64,000 nucleotides of DNA from Brachybacterium kimchii (lineage in GTDB: Bacteria; Actinomycetota; Actinomycetes; Actinomycetales; Dermabacteraceae): contig NZ_CP097218.1 of the NCBI RefSeq assembly GCF_023373525.1, positions 620,001-684,000 on the forward strand, in the 5' to 3' direction. Under the pieces are notes generated by a model. It searched no databases. It was not told the origin of the DNA and saw nothing but the letters and a program-made list of their open reading frames with translations. The position numbers were made by a program, and so were the translations under genes. Position 1 is the stretch's first letter; each line of letters begins with the position of its first letter. Positions 24,990-33,891 of this stretch are shown in pieces.

Positions 24990-25766
24990 TCAGTCGGCGG
25001 ACTCGCCCGGGAGCGCGCCCTCGAGCAGCCGCACCGGGAGGTCCTCCTCGACGAGACCCCCGGAGACGTCGTCGCGGCGCAGTCTGCGGACCCGGGCACC
25101 GCGCTTCTCGCTCACAGCTTCCACCAGCTGTTGCGAGCGGTACAGCAGTCCCGTGCTGTCATCGGTGCAGTGCGTCTCGCCGAGCGTGCCCTCGGCCACG
25201 AGTCGCCGCAGCAGCGGCATCCGCGCCTCCTCGGAATCGCAGTGCACGCCGTTCGCCCAGGGGAGCATGCCGAGGCCGTCGGTCACCGGCGCGAGGTCGG
25301 GGCCGAAGGAGTCCGTCACCCCGCCCGTGTGCCAGCAGATCGATCCCGCGGAGACGCCCGCGAGCACGACGCCCTCCTCCCACAGCTGCCGCATCACGCG
25401 GTCCAGGCCGTGGGCCCGCCACACCGCGAGCAGGTTGACCACGGAACCGCCGTTCACCCAGATCACGTCGAAGGACCGCAGGTAGGCGGGGATGTCCGCG
25501 ACGTTCGGCGTGGAGAACAGCGAGAGGTGGTGGAGCTCGTACCCGGCCTCGCGGGCGGCCTCCTCCATGTCCCTCTGGAAGCGCGCGTCATCGCCGGAGG
25601 CCGTCGAGACGTTGCAGATGCACGGCGGTCCGGACGGGTCGTGCCATCCGTCCTCGGCGGCGAGCTCGGTCGCCAGGCGCATCATCGGCCCGAAGGCGAA
25701 GCGCAGGCGCGGATGGGGGACGCAGCCGGCGCTGGTCGCGAGGATGGTCGGTGCGGAGGCGGTCAT
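24990..25766 (-). CDS. pepE: Peptidase E (family S51)
   Basis: A 258-residue cytoplasmic Ser peptidase related to aspartyl dipeptidase PepE and cyanophycinase. The nucleophile elbow is GVSAGSICWHTGG, preceded by VIWVNGGSVVNLLAVWR. The N-terminus TILATSAGCVPHP and the block CICNVSTASGDD match the branch common in Gram-positive bacteria. Length is normal for that branch. The start has CATGCT six bases upstream on the minus strand, a weak leaderless hexamer. Substrate range is not readable. Confidence 0.88.
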   Translation of the reverse strand: MTASAPTILATSAGCVPHPRLRFAFGPMMRLATELAAEDGWHDPSGPPCICNVSTASGDDARFQRDMEEAAREAGYELHHLSLFSTPNVADIPAYLRSFDVIWVNGGSVVNLLAVWRAHGLDRVMRQLWEEGVVLAGVSAGSICWHTGGVTDSFGPDLAPVTDGLGMLPWANGVHCDSEEARMPLLRRLVAEGTLGETHCTDDSTGLLYRSQQLVEAVSEKRGARVRRLRRDDVSGGLVEEDLPVRLLEGALPGESAD

Positions 25767-25805
25767 GGGCCCAGCATGCCCGACCCGTGCGACGCGCGGG
25801 CCGGG

Positions 25806-28316
25806 TCAGGCCGCGGTGAGCACCGCGGCGTCGGCCGCCTCGAGGGCCGCGGTGAGCACGTCGCGGGAGGCGTGGGAGCCGAAGACGGCGCCGTCGGGCT
25901 CGAGGTGGCGGGCCTGGCCCAGTCCGTCCACGAGCACCGCGTCATAGCCCAGCCGGTCCAGGAGCGACGCGACCCGGGCGGCCGCGAACTCGTCGTCGGA
26001 GGCGATCGCGAGGGCTCGGCGATCGCTCGCCCCGGCCGGCCGCGGATGGTCCTCGACGTCGTGGTAGCCGATGTGGTTCAGGGCCTTGGCGACGCGGCTC
26101 GCGACGAGGTGGGCCGCCACCAGCTCGCTGCTCGAGAGGTCGGCGCCGAAGCGCCCTCGCGCCTGCTCGATCGCCGCGAGGTCCTCGGGTCCCCAGGGGT
26201 TGGTCGCGTCGACGACGACCGCCCCTCGCAGGCGCTCGGGATCGAGGTCGAAGACGGCATGGAACGGCATGGTGAGCACGACGACCTCCCCGGCCGACGG
26301 CGTGCGCAGGCCCGCCACGGCGCCGGGTATCCGCGCGCTCAGCGAGCGGGCGTCGCGGGAGGTCTCGACGTGCACGTGCAGCCCGCTGCGCACTGCCTGG
26401 CGAGCGATCGCGGTGCCGATCTTGCCGGCGCCCACGATGCCGACATCGTGCGCGGGGTGGCCGGCATCGGTGCTCGGACCACCGGCGGCGACGGCCTCCG
26501 CCTCGGCGAGCAGGGTGCGGGCGAGGGCGTCGTTGCGCCGGAAGACGGGGGCATCCGTGCGGGGACGGGCGAAGGCGCCGAGCGGGAACTCGGAGGTCGC
26601 CGGGCCGACGGCCCAGAGCCCCGGGACCGGCTCTCCCTCGGCGTCGAGCACCCGGCCCTCGCCGTCGGTGCGCAGTCGGCCCGGCGCATGGGGATCGCTC
26701 GCTCCGATGTCCGTGCCGAGGCGGCGCAGGAAGGAGTTCGAGGAGCCCTCGAGCGTGGGCGCCGGGAGGAACGCGTCCACGAGGGCACAGGTCCGCACCC
26801 GTGCGCCGCCCGCGCCCTCGGCGACGAACTCACCGGTCTCCTCGTCGGCCGTCACCTGCAGCCGCGGCCCGAGGAAGTGGAGGAGGCCGGCGCGCTCGAG
26901 CGCGAGGATCTGCTGGAGGCGGCGCGGCGGCGGACCCGAGCAGACGAAGCTGAACAGGGAGTGCCACAGTCCCGGGTAGCTGCCGCGCGAGGCGGGGGAG
27001 AGGCGCTCGGCGGGAAGCAGCCGGGCGAGGGCTCCCGTGATGCGCAGCAGCACCTGGAAGAGCGCGCGCGCCTGCGTCGGGTCCTCTTCTGTGCGCTCGC
27101 GCAGGTCGCTCTCGATGTGTCCGACGAGCACGTCACGGGTGCGGCGCAGCGCCTCGGCGGCGTCGTCGGGGGGCGCGCCATCGCTCGCGAAGAGCCCGAC
27201 CAGCGGATCGTCGAGAGCGGTGAGCAGATCCCAGCCCTCGCTGTCCGTGCGGCCGAGAGCGACGCCGGGGACCGCATGGCGGATCTCGGCGGCGACCAGC
27301 GGCAGCACGGAGCGCTCGAAGTCGACGTGCCCTTCGGCGTCCTCTGCCGCGTCGAGCGCCTCCGGCGTCAGGTGGGCGAGCTCGGAGGGGCCGGCGGGGA
27401 CGTCCTCCCCGCGCACCTTCGAGTGGAAGGGCGTGCCGCGGCGCGAGCCGAGCCACAGCACGGGCTCCTCGCCGGAGGGCTCGTACGAGAGCCGGTCCGG
27501 CTCGCCCGCGAGCGGAGCGGGGGAGAAGCTGCCGCCGCGGCCCTCGGCGAGCAGGGCGATGAGGTCCACCGCGCCCAGGCCCATCCCTCGCAGGATGACG
27601 TCCCGGCCCGCGGGCAGCGAGGCCAGGTCGACGCCGTCGGCGTGCGAGGGGGAGGCGTAGACGCCGCCGTGGCGGGCGGCGAAGTCATGGAGGTCCCGCT
27701 GCGCGGGGGTGGGGCGGGCATCGGTGTGGCCGACGGTCACGAGCACGAGATCCGCCGAGAGCGAGGTGCCGTCGTCGAGCGCGACGCGCCAGGACGAGCC
27801 GGGTTCCGCAGCGCCCCTCGCGGAGGCGTCGTGCTGCTCGATGCCGGTCGCGAGGCGGCGGTGGATGCGCACCTCGATGCTCTCCGGCAGGTCCGCGAGC
27901 ACGCGGCCGAACACCCACTCGAGGTAGAGCGCCTGCACGCGGCGGCTCGGGAAGGACTCGGGAGTGAGCGCCTCGATCTCCGCGAGGCGCTCGGTGCCGG
28001 CCGTCGGGGCCGCGATGCTGCCCTCGCGGATGCCCTCGGCCCACTGCGCGAGGGAGGGGCCGGGTCGGACGGGGCCGTCGATGCTGGACGCCTCGTCCGT
28101 GAACATCGTCACGTCCATGGCGCGGGAGTTCATGAGCAGGAGCGGGCTCTCGTGCGCGTCCCAGATGCGTCCCGCGCCCGGCGTGCTGGGGTCGACGAGG
28201 TCGATCCGCACGTGCGCGTCGGCGAACTCCGCGGCGTTCGCGCCGAGGCGTTCCAGCAGGCCAGAGGGTCGCGGACCGGCGCCCACGACGACGATCCGCG
28301 CGCTGCTCGTGCTCAT
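25806..28316 (-). CDS. Fused FAD/NAD(P)-binding protein and NADPH:F420-reductase-like domain
   Basis: An 836-residue two-part protein. Residues about 1-600 form an NAD_binding_9-type flavoprotein: VVVVGAGPRPSGLLERL (FAD Rossmann), LLLMNSRAMDVTMF, LVLVTVGHTDARP and GMGLGAVDLIALLAEGRGG. Residues about 630-836 begin a second Rossmann domain, DVGIVGAGKIGTAIARQAV, with VVVLTMPFHAVFDL and VVDATNPWGPEDLA, as in NADPH-dependent F420 reductases. It probably moves electrons from NADPH to flavin for the neighbouring monooxygenases; this is inferred from context. The ATG has AGAAGGGAG upstream. It diverges from the ABC/monooxygenase operon across 175 bases. The two parts are often separate genes as far as I know. 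Confidence 0.85.
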   Translation of the reverse strand: MSTSSARIVVVGAGPRPSGLLERLGANAAEFADAHVRIDLVDPSTPGAGRIWDAHESPLLLMNSRAMDVTMFTDEASSIDGPVRPGPSLAQWAEGIREGSIAAPTAGTERLAEIEALTPESFPSRRVQALYLEWVFGRVLADLPESIEVRIHRRLATGIEQHDASARGAAEPGSSWRVALDDGTSLSADLVLVTVGHTDARPTPAQRDLHDFAARHGGVYASPSHADGVDLASLPAGRDVILRGMGLGAVDLIALLAEGRGGSFSPAPLAGEPDRLSYEPSGEEPVLWLGSRRGTPFHSKVRGEDVPAGPSELAHLTPEALDAAEDAEGHVDFERSVLPLVAAEIRHAVPGVALGRTDSEGWDLLTALDDPLVGLFASDGAPPDDAAEALRRTRDVLVGHIESDLRERTEEDPTQARALFQVLLRITGALARLLPAERLSPASRGSYPGLWHSLFSFVCSGPPPRRLQQILALERAGLLHFLGPRLQVTADEETGEFVAEGAGGARVRTCALVDAFLPAPTLEGSSNSFLRRLGTDIGASDPHAPGRLRTDGEGRVLDAEGEPVPGLWAVGPATSEFPLGAFARPRTDAPVFRRNDALARTLLAEAEAVAAGGPSTDAGHPAHDVGIVGAGKIGTAIARQAVRSGLHVHVETSRDARSLSARIPGAVAGLRTPSAGEVVVLTMPFHAVFDLDPERLRGAVVVDATNPWGPEDLAAIEQARGRFGADLSSSELVAAHLVASRVAKALNHIGYHDVEDHPRPAGASDRRALAIASDDEFAAARVASLLDRLGYDAVLVDGLGQARHLEPDGAVFGSHASRDVLTAALEAADAAVLTAA

Positions 28317-28363
28317 CGGCGCTCCCTTCTGTGTCGTGATGTGTCCGGTCGAGACGTCTCCGC

Positions 28364-28391
28364 TTGCCACAACTAAAGACTCGCTTATACG
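28364..28391 (+). promoter_or_regulatory. Promoter of the ABC transporter/monooxygenase operon
   Basis: TTGCCA (28364-28369), a 16-base spacer and TATACG (28386-28391). The region 28364-28420 is clearly richer in A/T than its surroundings, consistent with a divergent promoter pair; the minus-strand promoter is not resolved. Confidence 0.55.
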
Positions 28392-28491
28392 GTCCATAAC
28401 TGCAACAGGGGTGTTACGTGCGTTCACACAGATCCACGCCATCCCGCGGCCGACGACCGTCGGCCCCGCCCCTCGACCGGAAGGCACAGCC

Positions 28492-29538
28492 GTGACCCTC
28501 ACTGCACGCGACGCCGCATCCCGCACGCTCCGCACGAGCGGCGAGGAGTCCTGTGCCTCGGACATGCCCGGCCGGCCGGAGGACGACGGGGCCGAGGGCC
28601 GCTCGCTCGACGCGCTGGGCGCGGAGCAGATCGACCGGCTGCGCGTCGCGCCCGCCCGGCGGCCGGTGCGCCGTGTCGTCGTGGCCATCGTGGGCGTCCT
28701 CGTGCTCGCCGCGCTCGTCGCCATCGCCCTGAACCCGCGGTGGGAATGGGGCGTGGTGGGCAGCTGGTTCCTCGCGCGGTCGATCATCCGCGGGCTCGGG
28801 GAGACGCTGAAGCTCACCGTCCTCTCGGGAGTGCTCGGATTCGGCCTGGGCCTGGTGCTCGCGCTCATGCGGCTCTCCGGCTCGCGGCTCGCCTCGGGCC
28901 TGTCCTGGACGTTCTCCTGGATCTTCCGCTCCACGCCGCTGCTGGTGCAGATGCTCATCTGGTTCAACCTCGGCTACCTCTACGACCGCATCGCGGTGGG
29001 CGTCCCCTTCACGGACCTCAGCCTGGTCGACGCCCGCACGAGCGACCTCATGACCCCGCTCGTCGCCGCGGTGCTGGGCCTGGGCCTGCACCAGGCGGCA
29101 TACGCCTCCGAGCTGATCCGCGGCGGCATCCTCTCGGTCGACGCCGGACAGGTCGAGGCCGCGAGCGCGCTCGGCATCCCCGCCCGCGACCGCAACCTGC
29201 GGATCGTGCTCCCGCAGGCCATGCGGGCGATCCTGCCCTCAGCGTTCAACGAGGTGATCGGCCTGGTCAAGGGCACGGCCATCGTCTACGTGATCGCCCA
29301 CGCCGAGCTGTTCTTCACCGTGCAGCTGATCTACGGCCGCACCCAGCAGGTGCTGCCGATGCTCATGGTCGCGACCCTCTGGTACATCGTCATCACCTCG
29401 CTGCTGTCCATCGCCCAGTACTACATCGAGCGCCACTTCGCGAAGGGAGCCGTGCGCACGCTGCCGCCCACCCCGCTGCAGCGGCTGCGCGCGCAGTTCT
29501 CGAGCCTGCGCTCGAAGAGGACGGAGGTGCGCGCATGA
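28492..29538 (+). CDS. Amino-acid-type ABC transporter permease
   Basis: A 348-residue HisM/GlnP-type inner membrane permease. A soluble N-terminal region (about 60 residues) precedes a first membrane helix VVVAIVGVLVLAALVAIAL and the transport domain. The coupling (EAA) region is AGQVEAASALGIPARDRNLRIVLPQAMR, here quoted as GQVEAASALGIPARD and VLPQAMRAILPS. A single permease gene suggests a homodimer. GTG start with GGAAGG upstream. First gene of a five-gene operon with 4-base or near overlaps. Confidence 0.92.
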   Translation: MTLTARDAASRTLRTSGEESCASDMPGRPEDDGAEGRSLDALGAEQIDRLRVAPARRPVRRVVVAIVGVLVLAALVAIALNPRWEWGVVGSWFLARSIIRGLGETLKLTVLSGVLGFGLGLVLALMRLSGSRLASGLSWTFSWIFRSTPLLVQMLIWFNLGYLYDRIAVGVPFTDLSLVDARTSDLMTPLVAAVLGLGLHQAAYASELIRGGILSVDAGQVEAASALGIPARDRNLRIVLPQAMRAILPSAFNEVIGLVKGTAIVYVIAHAELFFTVQLIYGRTQQVLPMLMVATLWYIVITSLLSIAQYYIERHFAKGAVRTLPPTPLQRLRAQFSSLRSKRTEVRA

Positions 29539-30350
29539 CCGCGCTCGGGACCACCTCGGAGACCACCGCCATCACGGCGCCCCGCGGAGGGCGCGTCGAG
29601 GTCCGTGCGGCCCACAAGGCCTACGGCGATCTCGAGGTGCTGCGAGGGGTCGACCTGACCGTCGAGCCCGGCACCGTCACCGCGATCCTCGGGCCCAGCG
29701 GCTCGGGGAAGTCGACGCTGCTGCGCACGCTCAACCATCTCGAGGCCCTGGACCGCGGCGTGGTCGCGATCGACGGCGAGATCATGGGCTACCGCCGCCG
29801 CGACGACCTGCTGCTCGAGCTGTCCGAGAAGGACGTGCTGCGCCAGCGCACCGAGGTGGGCATGGTGTTCCAGCAGTTCCACCTCTTCGGCCACATGACC
29901 GCGCTCCAGAACGTCGCCGAGGCGCCGCGCCGCGCGCTCGGCGTCCCCAAGCGCGAGGCGCTCGCGCGCGGCCGCGAACTGCTGGAGACCGTGGGACTGG
30001 CCGCGAAGGCCGACGTCTACCCGCGCCAGCTCTCCGGCGGCCAGCAGCAGCGCGTCGCGATCGCCCGTGCCCTCGCCCTGCGCCCCAAGGTGCTGCTCTT
30101 CGACGAGCCCACCTCGGCGCTCGACCCCGAGCTCGTCGAGGAGGTGCTCGCCGTGATCCGCGACCTCGCGAGCGCCGGCACCACCCTGCTCATCGTCACG
30201 CACGAGATCGCCTTCGCGCGCGACGTCGCCGACCACGTCGTCTTCATGGACGGCGGTCGCATCGTGGAGCAGGGGCCGCCCGATCAGGTCATCGGCGCGC
30301 CCCGCCACGAGCGCACCCGCGGCTTCCTGCAGCGCATCCACGCCGCATGA
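29535..30350 (+). CDS. Amino-acid-type ABC transporter ATP-binding protein
   Basis: A 271-residue cytoplasmic ATPase. Walker [11 protein letters not shown]-loop [16 protein letters not shown], signature [15 protein letters not shown], Walker [13 protein letters not shown] and switch His in [13 protein letters not shown] are intact, so it should be active. It matches the GlnQ/HisP polar amino acid group. ATG overlaps the permease stop (ATGA). Confidence 0.95.
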   Translation: MTALGTTSETTAITAPRGGRVEVRAAHKAYGDLEVLRGVDLTVEPGTVTAILGPSGSGKSTLLRTLNHLEALDRGVVAIDGEIMGYRRRDDLLLELSEKDVLRQRTEVGMVFQQFHLFGHMTALQNVAEAPRRALGVPKREALARGRELLETVGLAAKADVYPRQLSGGQQQRVAIARALALRPKVLLFDEPTSALDPELVEEVLAVIRDLASAGTTLLIVTHEIAFARDVADHVVFMDGGRIVEQGPPDQVIGAPRHERTRGFLQRIHAA

Positions 30351-30412
30351 GCACCCGTCGCGGTCCGGGCCCCGTCGGCCCGTCCTCCACCCACGCCCCC
30401 ACCGGAGACTCC

Positions 30413-31435
30413 ATGACCCAGCATCCCGCCGACGCCCGTCGGCACCGACTCCCGCGCCGGAGGGTCCTCGCCGGGGCCGCCTCCCTGCCCGTCCTCGCCG
30501 CGCTCGCGGCGTGCGCCGATCCGACCACGGCCAGCAGCGCGGCGGGCTCGGGCGGCTCCGACGGGGGAGCCTCCGACGGCGGCTCGGGCGGCTCCTCGCC
30601 GATCGACACCTCCGGCACGCAGAAGAGGATCCGCACGACCGTCGACGAGAAGCTCGCGAAGGCCGTTCCCGAGTCCTTCCGCAAGGACGGCAAGCTGACC
30701 GTCGCGACCACCGTGGTGGGCGGGCCGCCGCTGTGCTTCATGGCCGACGACAACAAGACCCCCATCGGGTCCGAGCCCGACATCGCCCAGCTCGCCGCCG
30801 ACAAGCTCGGCCTCGATCTGGACCTGAAGATCACCAGCTGGGAGAACTGGCCGCTCAAGCTGAAGGCGGGCGAGTTCGAGGTCGTCCACTCGAACGTCGG
30901 CATCAACGACGAGCGGCTGGAGACGTTCGACTTCGCCTCCTACCGGCGCGCCTTCATGACGTTCCTCGTGACGAAGGGCGCCGGCCTCGGGCTCGGCGAG
31001 CCCGACTCCGTGAGCGGCCGGGTGATCGCCGTGGGCAACGGGACCAACCAGGAGGCCCTGCTCATGCGCTGGAACGAGGACCTGCAGAAGGACGGCAAGG
31101 ACCCGGCCGAGCTCAAGAACTTCTCGAGCGACGCCGACGTGCTGCTCGCCCTCGGCGCCGGACGCATCGACGCCTACCTCGCCCCCTACGAGACGATGAG
31201 CTACGTGGCCTCCACCCGCGACGACGTCGAGACCCAGGGGAAGATCGACGAGCTCTCACCCGGGAAGACCCTGGTCGCCGCGACCTTCACGCGGGGCACA
31301 GGGATCGCCGAGGTCTACGCGAAGGCCCTCCAGGCCACGATCGACGAGGGCACCTACGCGAAGGTCCTGGACCGCTGGGGACTGACCGAAGAAGCGGTGA
31401 CCGAGTGCCGTGCACACACCAAGGAGAACCCGTGA
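30413..31435 (+). CDS. Family 3 extracellular solute-binding lipoprotein
   Basis: A 340-residue lipoprotein that captures the ligand for the adjacent permease. The signal has a twin-arginine-like PRRRVLAG, a hydrophobic run and lipobox LAAC (Cys34), then a Gly/Ser-rich linker. The binding domain shows KLTVATTVVGGPPLCFMADD, quoted as KLTVATTVVGGPPLCF, and GSEPDIAQLAADKLGLDLDL, the type seen in polar amino acid and cystine binders. The ATG at 30413 has GGAG upstream; an earlier ATG at 30347 overlaps the ATPase stop and would add a Pro-rich 22-residue tail. Ligand probably an amino acid or cysteine derivative (inference). Confidence 0.88.
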   Translation: MTQHPADARRHRLPRRRVLAGAASLPVLAALAACADPTTASSAAGSGGSDGGASDGGSGGSSPIDTSGTQKRIRTTVDEKLAKAVPESFRKDGKLTVATTVVGGPPLCFMADDNKTPIGSEPDIAQLAADKLGLDLDLKITSWENWPLKLKAGEFEVVHSNVGINDERLETFDFASYRRAFMTFLVTKGAGLGLGEPDSVSGRVIAVGNGTNQEALLMRWNEDLQKDGKDPAELKNFSSDADVLLALGAGRIDAYLAPYETMSYVASTRDDVETQGKIDELSPGKTLVAATFTRGTGIAEVYAKALQATIDEGTYAKVLDRWGLTEEAVTECRAHTKENP

Positions 31436-32493
31436 TGACCACACCGCCCGTCCTGACCGTCGACCTGCCGAGCACGCCCGCCCGCCTGGGGGCCGTGCGC
31501 GACCTCGCCCGGGCGCTCGACGCGGCCGGCCTCGGCGCCCTCAGCATCAGCGGTGACGCCGAGCGCGGAGACCTCCACCCGATCCACGTCGCCTCGCACC
31601 TCGCCCCGCTCACCCGCGCACTGTCCCTCGTGGTCCGCACCGACGCCGTGGACGTCGAGCCGTTCCACCTGGCCACCCAGCTCATGAGCCTCGACCACAT
31701 CAGCGGCGGCCGCGCCGGCTGGCTCGTCGAGACCCGCACCGACGACGAGGCCGCCCACGTCGTCGGACGCGAGGCCCTGGACCTCGAGGCGGCGCGCCGC
31801 GAGACCACGGACGTCGTCACCGTGGCCCGGCTGGTCTGGGACTCCTGGAGCGACGACGCCGTGGTGCGCGACGCCGAGACCGGCGTCTACGTCGATGCCG
31901 CGAAGCTGCAGTACGTCGACTTCGAGGGGGAGACCTTCTCCGTGCGCGGGCCGTCCATCACCCCGCGCTCCCCGCAGGGCCTGCTGCCGGTGCTCGTGGC
32001 GGACGCCGACCGCGCCGCGGTCGGCGACGTGGTCGCCGAGCAGCTGGCCGACGGCCGCGCCGTCGACGTCGTGCTCGACGCCGACGCGACCGCCCAGGAG
32101 ATCGCGGGAGCTGTCCGCGAGGCGCTCGGCGCGGCAGGGATCGTCGGCGCCGATCTCGACCCGACGTCCGCGGACGCGGCCCCGGAGGGCGCCGCCCCCA
32201 CTGCGCCGCGCCTCGTGCGGCTCGTCGGTCTGCTCGGCCAGGAGGAACCCGCGGACGAGGAGTCGGAGCCGCACCCGACCGAGGCGGACGAGGACGCGTT
32301 CCGACCCGCCGAGCTCGCCTCGCGCGTGGCCGACGCCGCCGCGCAGCTCCGAGCCGACGGACTCGTCGCCCCGGCTCCGAGCGCCGGCGCCACCCTGCGC
32401 GAGCAGTTCGGACTCCCGCGCCCCGACGTCACCATCGACCCCGCGCGCCGCTCGGACCGCGCCCGCACCGCCCAGAAGGAGACCGCTCGATGA
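31435..32493 (+). CDS. Luciferase-like (LLM) flavin-dependent protein, divergent
   Basis: A 352-residue protein related to bacterial luciferase-type monooxygenases. The family parts are FHLATQLMSLDHISGGRAGWLVETRTD, quoted as LATQLMSLDHISGGRAGW, and ETFSVRGPSITPRSPQGLLPVLV. The C-terminal half of the barrel is unlike its neighbour and carries an acidic Glu/Asp stretch (about residues 265-285). It may be a poorly active or regulatory partner of the next gene's product, or use another substrate. AAGGAG precedes; TGATG overlap with the binding-protein stop and a second GTG three bases earlier. Confidence 0.8.
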   Translation: MTTPPVLTVDLPSTPARLGAVRDLARALDAAGLGALSISGDAERGDLHPIHVASHLAPLTRALSLVVRTDAVDVEPFHLATQLMSLDHISGGRAGWLVETRTDDEAAHVVGREALDLEAARRETTDVVTVARLVWDSWSDDAVVRDAETGVYVDAAKLQYVDFEGETFSVRGPSITPRSPQGLLPVLVADADRAAVGDVVAEQLADGRAVDVVLDADATAQEIAGAVREALGAAGIVGADLDPTSADAAPEGAAPTAPRLVRLVGLLGQEEPADEESEPHPTEADEDAFRPAELASRVADAAAQLRADGLVAPAPSAGATLREQFGLPRPDVTIDPARRSDRARTAQKETAR

Positions 32494-33851
32494 GCAGCAC
32501 CACCGCCGAGCAGACCACCGCCGGAGCCGCAGCCTCGCCCGCCGACTCCGCCCACCCCATCCACGCCGCGCACACCCCGAGCGGGACCATCCGCCTGGGC
32601 GTCTTCTTCCAGGGCGTGAACTCCTCGACCGCCTGGCGCGCGCCGGGCGCCGGCGACCAGGTCGCCTGGGAGTCCTTCGAGCGCCTCATCACGACCGCCG
32701 AGCGCGGCGTGTTCTCCGCCTTCTTCCTGGGGGAGGGGCTGCGCCTGCGCGAGCACCAGGGTGTGCCTCTCGAGTTCGACGTCGCGGGCCGTCCCGATGC
32801 GCAGACCCTGCTCGCGGCGCTCGCCTCGATCACGACGGACATCGGCCTGGTCGCCACCCAGAACACCACGTACAACGACCCGGTCGACCTCGCCCGGCGC
32901 CTGCAGAGCCTCGACCTGCTCAGCGACGGCCGCGCCGCCTGGAACATCGTCACCACCGACAACGCCTGGACCGGCGAGAACTTCCGCCGCGGCGGCTACG
33001 TCGACCACGCCGAGCGGTACGAGCACGCCGAGGCCTTCGTCGACGTCGCCCGACGGATCTGGCGCGGCGAGGACGTCGACCACGAGGGCCGCCACTACCA
33101 CGTGCGCGCGAGCGGGAGGCTGCCGCGCTCGCGCCAGGGCGAGCCCGTGCTCTTCCAGGCCGGCGTCTCCCCGCAGGGGCGCGACTTCGCCGCCCGCACG
33201 GCCGACGTCATCTTCTCGCCCTTCGGCGATCTGGAGCGGGCGATCGACTTCCGCCACGACATCGTCGAGCGCACGCTCGCCGCGGGCCGCTCGGCCGAGT
33301 CCGTGCAGATCTTCCCGGGGGCCGAGTTCATCCTGGCCGCGACCGATGCCGAGGCCGAGGACAAGCTGCGCTGGGTGCGCGAGCAGCAGGTGGGTCCGCA
33401 GCAGGCGATCGCGCTGCTCGAGCAGTACTGGGGCCGCGACCTCACCGACTACGACCCCGACGGGCCGCTGCCCGACGTGGACCCCCTGGTCGTCGAGTCC
33501 GGCGTCACCCGAGGTGCCGGATTCCAGTTCGAGAAGGCCCAGGAGCTCACGCGCGCCTGGCGCGAGGAGGCCGCCCAGAAGGGGCTGTCGATCCTCGAGT
33601 TCGCGCGCTCGCGCCAGGGCTCGCGCGGCAGCAGCTTCACCGGCTCCTACGACTCGGTCGCCGAGCAGCTCGCCGAGTACGCCCGGTGGGGAGCGATCGA
33701 CGGGCTGAACATCACCCCGTGGCTGGTCCCCGGAGGCCTCGACGACGTGGTCGACGAGCTCGTGCCCCGCCTCCAGGAGCGCGGCGTCTACCCGACCGAG
33801 TACGCGGGGACGACGCTGCGCGAGAACCTGGGATTGCCCGCGCTCGCGTGA
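32490..33851 (+). CDS. NtaA/SnaA/DszA-family flavin-dependent monooxygenase
   Basis: A 453-residue FMNH2-dependent monooxygenase of the nitrilotriacetate/desulfurisation group. Motifs include IRLGVFFQGVNSSTAWRAPG near the N-terminus, the flavin region LVATQNTTYNDPVDLARRLQSLD, quoted as LVATQNTTYNDPVDLAR, and SDGRAAWNIVTTDN, VLFQAGVSPQGRDFAAR and GSRGSSFTGSYDSVAEQLAEY. Length is typical. Such enzymes need reduced flavin from a partner; none of the small flavin reductase type is adjacent, so the divergent flavoprotein is the likely source. Next to an amino-acid ABC transporter, the set recalls the B. subtilis ytm/ytn sulfur-source operon. Confidence 0.9.
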   Translation: MSSTTAEQTTAGAAASPADSAHPIHAAHTPSGTIRLGVFFQGVNSSTAWRAPGAGDQVAWESFERLITTAERGVFSAFFLGEGLRLREHQGVPLEFDVAGRPDAQTLLAALASITTDIGLVATQNTTYNDPVDLARRLQSLDLLSDGRAAWNIVTTDNAWTGENFRRGGYVDHAERYEHAEAFVDVARRIWRGEDVDHEGRHYHVRASGRLPRSRQGEPVLFQAGVSPQGRDFAARTADVIFSPFGDLERAIDFRHDIVERTLAAGRSAESVQIFPGAEFILAATDAEAEDKLRWVREQQVGPQQAIALLEQYWGRDLTDYDPDGPLPDVDPLVVESGVTRGAGFQFEKAQELTRAWREEAAQKGLSILEFARSRQGSRGSSFTGSYDSVAEQLAEYARWGAIDGLNITPWLVPGGLDDVVDELVPRLQERGVYPTEYAGTTLRENLGLPALA

Positions 33852-33891
33852 GGTGACGAGGGGCGCCCGGCGGAGGAGGTCGGCGGCGCGC

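Noticed and set aside
24891..28376. Open plus-strand frame of about 1,160 codons opposite the flavoprotein fusion
   Set aside because: Its translation is Arg/Gly/Ala/Val-rich with no domain. The minus strand encodes clear Rossmann motifs. It is an artefact of high GC at third positions.
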